From Pseudomonadales bacterium (lineage in GTDB: Bacteria; Pseudomonadota; Gammaproteobacteria; Pseudomonadales; Halieaceae), in NCBI GenBank assembly GCA_024234815.1, contig JACKNO010000005.1:1-64000 (forward strand): a stretch of 64,000 nt of DNA, written 5' to 3'. This document shows, piece after piece, positions 58,880-64,000 of this stretch (positions are counted from its first letter, which is position 1; every line of letters begins with the position of its first letter). The position numbers and the translations under genes are program-made. The notes beneath the pieces are model-generated. The model was given only the letters and a program-made list of their open reading frames with translations. It did not search any database and was not told where the DNA came from.

Positions 58880-60439
58880 CTAGAACAGCACTGGCACAAT
58901 AGCGTCGATCAGGCGCGGCCCCCTGGCATTGATCGCCGCCGCGAACTGCTCGTTGAACTCCTCGGCGGTAGTGGCGCGGGAAGCCCGCACGCCCATGCCG
59001 GTGGCGAGTGCGACAAAGTCCATATCCGGTCCGCCGATATCCAGCACACTGGCGGCGTTGGGGCCCGGCTTGCCGCCGCGAGCGCCGGTGCGGGCGAACT
59101 CCATCTCCAGTACGCTGTACTTGGTATTGTTAAAAATAACCACGGTCACATCCAGGTTTTCCCGCGCCATGGTCCACAGCGACTGGATGGTGTACATCGC
59201 GCTGCCGTCCCCCTCGAGGCAGATCACCTTGCGCTCCGGGCAGGCTACCGCGGCGCCCACCGCGGCGGGCAAGCCCCAGCCGATACTACCGCCGGTCAGG
59301 TTGAGCCAGTCGTGCGGCTGGGCCGTGGCGGTGGCGGGAAAAAGCACAAAACTCGAGGTAATGGACTCGTCCACGACGATGGCGTTCTCCGGCAGGAAAT
59401 GCGCCACCGCCATCGCCACCTTATTGACATCCAGGGGACCAGCCCCGAGATCGGGTATGGTCAGGGGCCGCACCTCGGGTTTCGCGTCCACCGCGTCAAG
59501 TCGTTCCAACAGGTCCTCCAGCGCCTGGTCGATGTCGTCGTTGGGACCGGCCAGAACATACTGCTCGCAATCCGGTGGCGCGATCGCACTGGGCACGTTG
59601 GGATAGGCGAAAAATGAGACCGGGGCGGGAGCACCCACCAGGATCAGGTGTTCGATGTCCTTGAGATGGTCGATGGCCAGCTCGGCCAGATAGGGCAACC
59701 TGTCGATCACCGCGGTACCGGCGCCGCGGGCCACCCTGCCCGGGAACACTTCGGTGCAGACCTGGGCATCGGCCGCCTTGCCGATACGGCTCAACATGAG
59801 ACCGCGCTGGCTGTCCACTTCCCGGCCACCGATCATGAGCATGCATTTCCTGCCGGACTTCAGCATGGCGGCAACCTCATCGATGCGCGCGACGGGTACC
59901 CCGGCGGGCGGTGCGATGGTCACCGCCGCTTCCGGGCCGTTGGGGTTGTCTCCCCAGGACACGTCCGCCGGCAGCATCAGGGTCGCCACCTGGCCGATGC
60001 CCGCCTGGCGCACCGCCTCCGCTGTATCGCGCGCGATATCGCTGGCCGCCTTCGAGGTGTAAACCCAGTGGGAGACAGGCCGCGCAATACCCTCGATATC
60101 AGCGGTCAGCGGCGCATCGTATTCCAGGTGATAGGTGGCGTGGTCGCCGACGATGTTCACCAGCGGCACATGTCCTTTCTTCGTGTTGTGAATATTGGCC
60201 AGGGCGTTGCCCAGGCCGGGCCCGAGATGCAACAGGGTGGAGGCCGGTTTGCGCGCCATCCGGGCATAACCGTCGGCGGCGCCGCTAAGCACACCCTCGA
60301 ACAGGCACAGCACGCAGCGCATCCCCTCGACCTCGTCCAGGGCCGCGACAAAATGCATTTCCGAAGTGCCGGGATTGGTGAAACAAACCTCGACGCCGTT
60401 GTTGATCAAGGTGTTAAGCAAGCTCTCCGCGCCATTCAT
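58880..60439 (-). CDS. TPP-dependent enzyme, acetolactate-synthase-large-subunit-like
   Basis: A 519-residue thiamine-diphosphate enzyme. The catalytic glutamate is E48 in CLFEGVLSGAADGYARM; the TPP/Mg2+ motif GDGSAMYTIQSLWTMARENLDVTVVIFNN (region only) lies near 408-436 and ends in the usual N-N. The middle domain shows the FAD-domain plan but with weakly conserved sequence. It is about 50 residues shorter than catabolic or biosynthetic acetolactate synthase, closer to benzoylformate-decarboxylase-like or IlvG-annotated stand-alone proteins. No small regulatory subunit gene lies nearby. Substrate unknown; decarboxylase, ligase or carboligase activity are all open. Confidence 0.88.
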   Translation of the reverse strand: MNGAESLLNTLINNGVEVCFTNPGTSEMHFVAALDEVEGMRCVLCLFEGVLSGAADGYARMARKPASTLLHLGPGLGNALANIHNTKKGHVPLVNIVGDHATYHLEYDAPLTADIEGIARPVSHWVYTSKAASDIARDTAEAVRQAGIGQVATLMLPADVSWGDNPNGPEAAVTIAPPAGVPVARIDEVAAMLKSGRKCMLMIGGREVDSQRGLMLSRIGKAADAQVCTEVFPGRVARGAGTAVIDRLPYLAELAIDHLKDIEHLILVGAPAPVSFFAYPNVPSAIAPPDCEQYVLAGPNDDIDQALEDLLERLDAVDAKPEVRPLTIPDLGAGPLDVNKVAMAVAHFLPENAIVVDESITSSFVLFPATATAQPHDWLNLTGGSIGWGLPAAVGAAVACPERKVICLEGDGSAMYTIQSLWTMARENLDVTVVIFNNTKYSVLEMEFARTGARGGKPGPNAASVLDIGGPDMDFVALATGMGVRASRATTAEEFNEQFAAAINARGPRLIDAIVPVLF

Positions 60440-60556
60440 GGGCTATCCCCTGTCTGTCCGATAATATTGGTTTGGTCCGGTGCAACAAGCATAGGCCATC
60501 ACAGGGTGACAGCGGTAGTTTTGGGCCTGACGCGACGGCGATGGCTCAAGCTGGAG

Positions 60557-62167
60557 CTAGGCGGGGTCCAGTCTTGGGACGGAATTCAACAAAGCCTGCG
60601 TATAGGGATGCCGAGGCGCCGTGAGAATCTGCTCCGCGCTGCCCTGCTCCACCAGCTTGCCGGCCTGCATCACGCCCACGTGATGGGCCAGGCTGGGCAC
60701 AATCGACAGGTCATGGGTGATAAACAGGTAGGACACGCCAAACTCCCGCTGCAATTCCTGCAGCAGGCCAAGCACTTCCGCGCGGATGGATACGTCGAGC
60801 GCGCTGGTGGGTTCGTCACAGATTATCAGTTCCGGCTCCACGGCCAGGGCCCTGGCGATGGCGATGCGCTGTAACTGGCCGCCCGAAAATTCATGGGGAT
60901 AGCGCTGACTGTATTCGCGGCGCAGTTGCACCCGGTCCAGCAACTGGCCTATCCGGTCCTGCTGCTCCTGTTCCGACAGACCCATGCCCAGGCTGACCAT
61001 GCCTTCGGCGATAATCTCACCGACCGTGAGGCGCGGGTTCATGGAAGAAAACGGGTTCTGGAAAATGACCTGGATCAGCTTGCGGTAGGGCAGCATTTCA
61101 CGCCGCGCGAGAGCACCGATGGCATCGCCCTTGAAATGGATCTGGCCGCCACTGATCTGTTCGAGATTGAGAATGGCGCGGCCCAGGGTGGACTTGCCGC
61201 TGCCGGATTCACCCACCAGGGCATAGGTTTCTCCCCGACCTATGGACAGCGATACACCGTCCACGGCCCGGGTGTAGTCCACGACCCGCTGCAACACGCC
61301 CTTGCGAATCGGGAAGTAAACCTTGACGTCCTGCAGCTGCAGCAACGGCTCTTCAACCGCCATACTCTGGAACTTCGTAAGGTCCGGCAGCGCGTCGATC
61401 AGGCGCCGGCTGTACTCCTGCTTCGGGTTGTGAAAAAACTCGTCCACCCCCTCCCGCTCGATTATTTCCCCGCGATACATCACTGCGACTTCGTCCGCGG
61501 TATTGCGCACCACTCCCATGTCGTGGGTAATCAGCAGCACCGCAAGTTGCCGCGAACGGGTAAGGTCCCTGATAAGCTTCAGCACCTGCTCCTGCACGGT
61601 GACATCCAGCGCCGTGGTGGGCTCATCCGCAATCAGGATATCCGGCTCACAAGCCAGGGCCATGGCGATCATGATGCGCTGCTGCTGGCCCCCTGACAGC
61701 TGGTGCGGGAAGAAGCTGAAACGGCTGTCGGGATCGGGTATTCCCACTTCGGTAAACAGTTGTACAACCCGTTGGCGAAGCTTGTCACCGCGCAGCGGCG
61801 TATGCAGGCGCAGGGTTTCCGCCACCTGCTGTCCAACGGTCTGTACCGGGTTGAGGGCGCTCATGGCGTTCTGGAAAATCATCGCCACGCGACGTCCGCG
61901 CACGTCCTGCATTTTGGCTTCCGGCAGATCGAACAGGTCCTGGCCGTCCACCACCACCGCGCCCGAAGTAATCTGCAGGGCATCCGGCAACAGGCGCATG
62001 GCCGCCAGCGATGTCACCGATTTACCACTGCCCGATTCACCCACCAGCGCGAAGATTTTTCCCGCGCGTAACTCCAGGCTGATTCCCTTGAGAATCTGCT
62101 CGCCGGTCTCGACCAGTTCCACCTTCAGGTCCCGCACCTGCAGGCGAATATCCGTGTTCACGGTCAT
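60557..62167 (-). CDS. ABC transporter ATP-binding protein, two nucleotide-binding domains (YejF/Dpp type)
   Basis: A 536-residue protein with two complete ABC domains. The first has Walker A VGESGSGKSVTS near 42, signature LSGGQQQRIM and Walker B ILIADEPTTALD; the second has VGESGSGKSTLGRAI near 320, signature FSGGQLQRIA and LIICDEPTSALD. Each ends with the oligopeptide-type C-terminal zinc-less motif region. Fused DppD-DppF arrangement is that of YejF, which powers microcin C/peptide uptake in E. coli. It is coupled to the permease by a four-base overlap (ATGA). Confidence 0.93.
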   Translation of the reverse strand: MTVNTDIRLQVRDLKVELVETGEQILKGISLELRAGKIFALVGESGSGKSVTSLAAMRLLPDALQITSGAVVVDGQDLFDLPEAKMQDVRGRRVAMIFQNAMSALNPVQTVGQQVAETLRLHTPLRGDKLRQRVVQLFTEVGIPDPDSRFSFFPHQLSGGQQQRIMIAMALACEPDILIADEPTTALDVTVQEQVLKLIRDLTRSRQLAVLLITHDMGVVRNTADEVAVMYRGEIIEREGVDEFFHNPKQEYSRRLIDALPDLTKFQSMAVEEPLLQLQDVKVYFPIRKGVLQRVVDYTRAVDGVSLSIGRGETYALVGESGSGKSTLGRAILNLEQISGGQIHFKGDAIGALARREMLPYRKLIQVIFQNPFSSMNPRLTVGEIIAEGMVSLGMGLSEQEQQDRIGQLLDRVQLRREYSQRYPHEFSGGQLQRIAIARALAVEPELIICDEPTSALDVSIRAEVLGLLQELQREFGVSYLFITHDLSIVPSLAHHVGVMQAGKLVEQGSAEQILTAPRHPYTQALLNSVPRLDPA

Positions 62168-63546
62168 GAATGCCTCCCGCCGCTGACGCGCGGATCAAAC
62201 GCGTCGCGCACCAGGTCGGAGAACAGGTTGGCGGCAAGTACCAGCAGAAACATGAAGAAAAAAGCGCCCGTCAGGGTCCACCAGACCGCGGGTTCGCGGG
62301 ACAGTTCGCTGCGTGCACCGTTGATCATGTTGCCCCAGCTTCCCATGGACGGGTCGATGCCCACCCCGATATAGGACAGCACCGCCTCCGCAAGCACCAG
62401 CGCACTGAAATCGAGCACGAAAGTAATAAGAATGATATGCACCACGTTGGGCAGGATATGCCGCCCCAGGATACGGCTGTGACTGACCCCGAAAGCGTGA
62501 GCCGCCTGCACGTAACCGAGCTGGCTGATCTTGAGAGTCTCGGCGCGAATCAGGCGACAGAGGCTGGACCAACTGGTCAGACCCAGGATAAAACACAGGG
62601 CGATGAACCTGGCGTCCGCCTTCTCCATCCCTATGGAGAAGTAGTCCGGGTTAAGGTCTATGTACACCTGGAAAAGCAACACCGAGGCCGCGATCAGCAG
62701 GATGCCGGGGATTGAACTCAGCGTGGTGTACAGGTACTGCACGACGTCGTCCACCCAGCCCTTGAAGTAACCCGCGCTGACGCCAAGGGTAACCGCGATA
62801 GGCAGCATCACAAGAGTGGACAGCGTGCCCAGTAATACCCCCGTCCTTATGCCCTTGATACTCTGGAACGCAACATCCGCCCCGCCCTGGTCAGTGCCGA
62901 GCACGTGGTAGTAATGGCTGACATATACCAGCCATACCATGAAACAGATTATGCCCGCCTGCACCGCCCACGACGCGTACCAGGGATAGACACTGCCGCG
63001 CAGCAACAACCACTGCAAACCCACCACCAGGGCGGAAGCCGCCAGTCCCCAGGCGAGTGCAATAGCGGAAAGCTGGGCAACGTCCAGCCATTTGTCCGAG
63101 GGGTCCGCAAGGTGCTGCCCCGCGTGCATGAGCCAGTCAAAGTCGCGCACCATATTGCCCTGGTCATCCTTGATATTGCTCTTTTCAAAGGATTTCAGGG
63201 CAAACGGCGCCGAGTAGGTGCGTTCGAAACGATCGCCCATGCCATCGAGCATGACATCCAGTACGCTGGTGACCTTGTTGTCATAAAACACTTCGTCGGT
63301 GTCGACACCGGCTGGACTGGGCAGGGCTTTGCGGAAATGCATGGAGTCCAGCAAGGCCACTCCCACATAGGTCATGATAACGGTGAACGCCACCATGCCC
63401 AGGCGCGAGCTGAAGACCTGACTCCAGCGTTCGCGGGTCTGGGGGTCATTGCGCAGGCGGTAGAAAAAGATGGTCAGCACGATGACCAGCATGAACACCA
63501 GCGCGTCCGACCACAGCAGAACAGGTTTGAATCCCAGCTCAGCCAT
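62164..63546 (-). CDS. ABC transporter permease with N-terminal extension (YejE/DppC type)
   Basis: A 460-residue permease. The C-terminal ~250 residues form a BPD_transp_1 domain with LGTDQGGADVAFQSIKGIRTGVLLGTLST as the entry of the DppC/YejE group and the EAA loop QAAHAFGVSHSRILGRHILPN. The N-terminal ~210 residues contain extra spans (LWSDALVFMLVIVLTIFFY, MVAFTVIMTYVGVALL, ALVVGLQWLLL and GIICFMVWLVYVSH) around a periplasmic stretch of ~90 residues. E. coli YejE is about 340 residues, so the extension is unusual. It is coupled to the ATPase gene downstream and to the other permease upstream. Confidence 0.92.
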   Translation of the reverse strand: MAELGFKPVLLWSDALVFMLVIVLTIFFYRLRNDPQTRERWSQVFSSRLGMVAFTVIMTYVGVALLDSMHFRKALPSPAGVDTDEVFYDNKVTSVLDVMLDGMGDRFERTYSAPFALKSFEKSNIKDDQGNMVRDFDWLMHAGQHLADPSDKWLDVAQLSAIALAWGLAASALVVGLQWLLLRGSVYPWYASWAVQAGIICFMVWLVYVSHYYHVLGTDQGGADVAFQSIKGIRTGVLLGTLSTLVMLPIAVTLGVSAGYFKGWVDDVVQYLYTTLSSIPGILLIAASVLLFQVYIDLNPDYFSIGMEKADARFIALCFILGLTSWSSLCRLIRAETLKISQLGYVQAAHAFGVSHSRILGRHILPNVVHIILITFVLDFSALVLAEAVLSYIGVGIDPSMGSWGNMINGARSELSREPAVWWTLTGAFFFMFLLVLAANLFSDLVRDAFDPRVSGGRHS

Positions 63547-64000
63547 CAGTTCAGCCGCACCCTGGGATCAGCCCAGGTGTAGGATATATCGGTGAGGATG
63601 AGGCCGATGATGTACAGGATGGAACCGATAAACACCATGGTGCGCACAATGGCGAAATCCTGGGAGCGGATGGCGTCCAGCATGTAACTGCCAAGGCCGG
63701 GAATGCCAAAGAACGACTCTATCAGCAAGCTGCCCATGAACAGGGACGGGATCAACACCACAATGCCCGTCAGGATCGGAATCATGGCATTGGGCAGAAT
63801 ATGCTTGAACAGGATACTGATCTCACTGGCGCCCTTGGCGCGGGCGGTGCGCACGTAATCCTGGCCGGCCTCTTCCAGGAACAGGGTGCGATACCAGCGG
63901 GCGCCAGAGCCCACACCCGAGATCACGCTGACCAGCACTGGCAGCAGCAGGAACTTCCAGGGCTTGAAATCCGGGTCAAAACCCGAAATCGGCACCAGCA
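63546..64000 (-). CDS. ABC transporter permease (YejB/DppB type), partial
   Basis: The gene runs off the right edge; only the last ~150 residues are in view and the GTG at 63995 is internal. The visible part shows the DppB/YejB permease end: YVRTARAKGASEISILFKHILPNAMIPILTG with the EAA loop, then the spans VVLIPSLFMGSLLIESFFG and IVRTMVFIGSILYIIGLILTDISYTWADPRVRL. Its stop shares a base with the start of the next permease gene. With the fused ATPase it makes a peptide-type importer; a substrate-binding protein should lie beyond the window edge. Confidence 0.92.
   Translation of the reverse strand, partial: LVPISGFDPDFKPWKFLLLPVLVSVISGVGSGARWYRTLFLEEAGQDYVRTARAKGASEISILFKHILPNAMIPILTGIVVLIPSLFMGSLLIESFFGIPGLGSYMLDAIRSQDFAIVRTMVFIGSILYIIGLILTDISYTWADPRVRLN

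Noticed and set aside
1..64000. tRNA, rRNA, CRISPR arrays, insertion sequences
   Set aside because: Looked for in all gaps; no cloverleaf, no regularly spaced repeats and no transposase or integrase reading frames were seen.

Overview
The window looks like a chromosomal segment of a GC-rich gammaproteobacterium. The block gyrA-serC-pheA-tyrA-aroA-cmk-rpsA-ihfB-lapA-lapB-pyrF on one strand, diverging from mtaD-ubiG-mupP-yciK, is the arrangement known from Pseudomonas and its relatives. The details differ from Pseudomonas: no hisC lies between pheA and tyrA, tyrA and aroA are separate genes, and only a rudimentary surface-polysaccharide locus follows. A Na+-pumping decarboxylase, a haloalkane dehalogenase and an acetoin-dehydrogenase-type cluster would suit a marine heterotroph such as a Halieaceae/OM60-type bacterium. 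That placement is inference, not something the sequence proves.

Layout. 1-2271: the tail of a LysR regulator cut by the window edge, an iron-type alcohol dehydrogenase behind a strongly structured leader, and a small membrane protein. 2336-8321 (minus): a LysR regulator, a DHH-type protein, then three polysaccharide genes (WbpM/CapD-like dehydratase, WecA/WbpL-like initiating transferase, NAD-dependent epimerase). 8387-21477 (minus): comEA, pyrF, lapB-lapA, ihfB, rpsA, cmk, aroA, tyrA, pheA, serC and gyrA, which combine aromatic amino acid and serine synthesis with translation, nucleoid and envelope functions. 21831-25403 (plus): mtaD-ubiG-mupP-yciK with overlapping ends. 25505-29760 (minus): rluB-scpB-scpA-yciO-yciV, with yciB divergent.

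30430-40391 is the main catabolic accessory region. An SDR, an MDR-type quinone oxidoreductase, an HLD-I-type haloalkane dehalogenase and an AraC regulator are read leftward. Divergent from them is a complete 2-oxoacid-dehydrogenase-type cluster, acoA-acoB-acoC-acoX-acoL. 40547-47033 is a patchwork: methyltransferase, SolA-type oxidase, a DUF4410-type lipoprotein gene whose lipobox cysteine codon is a TGA stop, a second AraC regulator, a possible 45-codon leader ORF coupled to a long GST-family gene, and an AlkB2-type repair dioxygenase. 47311-53417 holds yciI, an SH3-domain protein, a periplasmic cyclophilin coupled to pdxJ, a thioesterase, and a DUF3302-HlyD-NodT export module with no inner-membrane pump gene. 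53565-57725 (minus) has a glycine-zipper protein behind a possible attenuator and the oadG-oadA-oadB sodium pump. The window ends with dusC, an acetolactate-synthase-like TPP enzyme and a YejBEF/Dpp-type peptide ABC transporter that runs off the right edge.

I saw no tRNA, rRNA, CRISPR array, transposase or integrase. Most of the window is ordinary core genome. The least explained signals are the TGA at a lipobox cysteine, several intergenic clusters of strong hairpins, the possible attenuator at 54137-54173, and the dehalogenase/aco neighbourhood.
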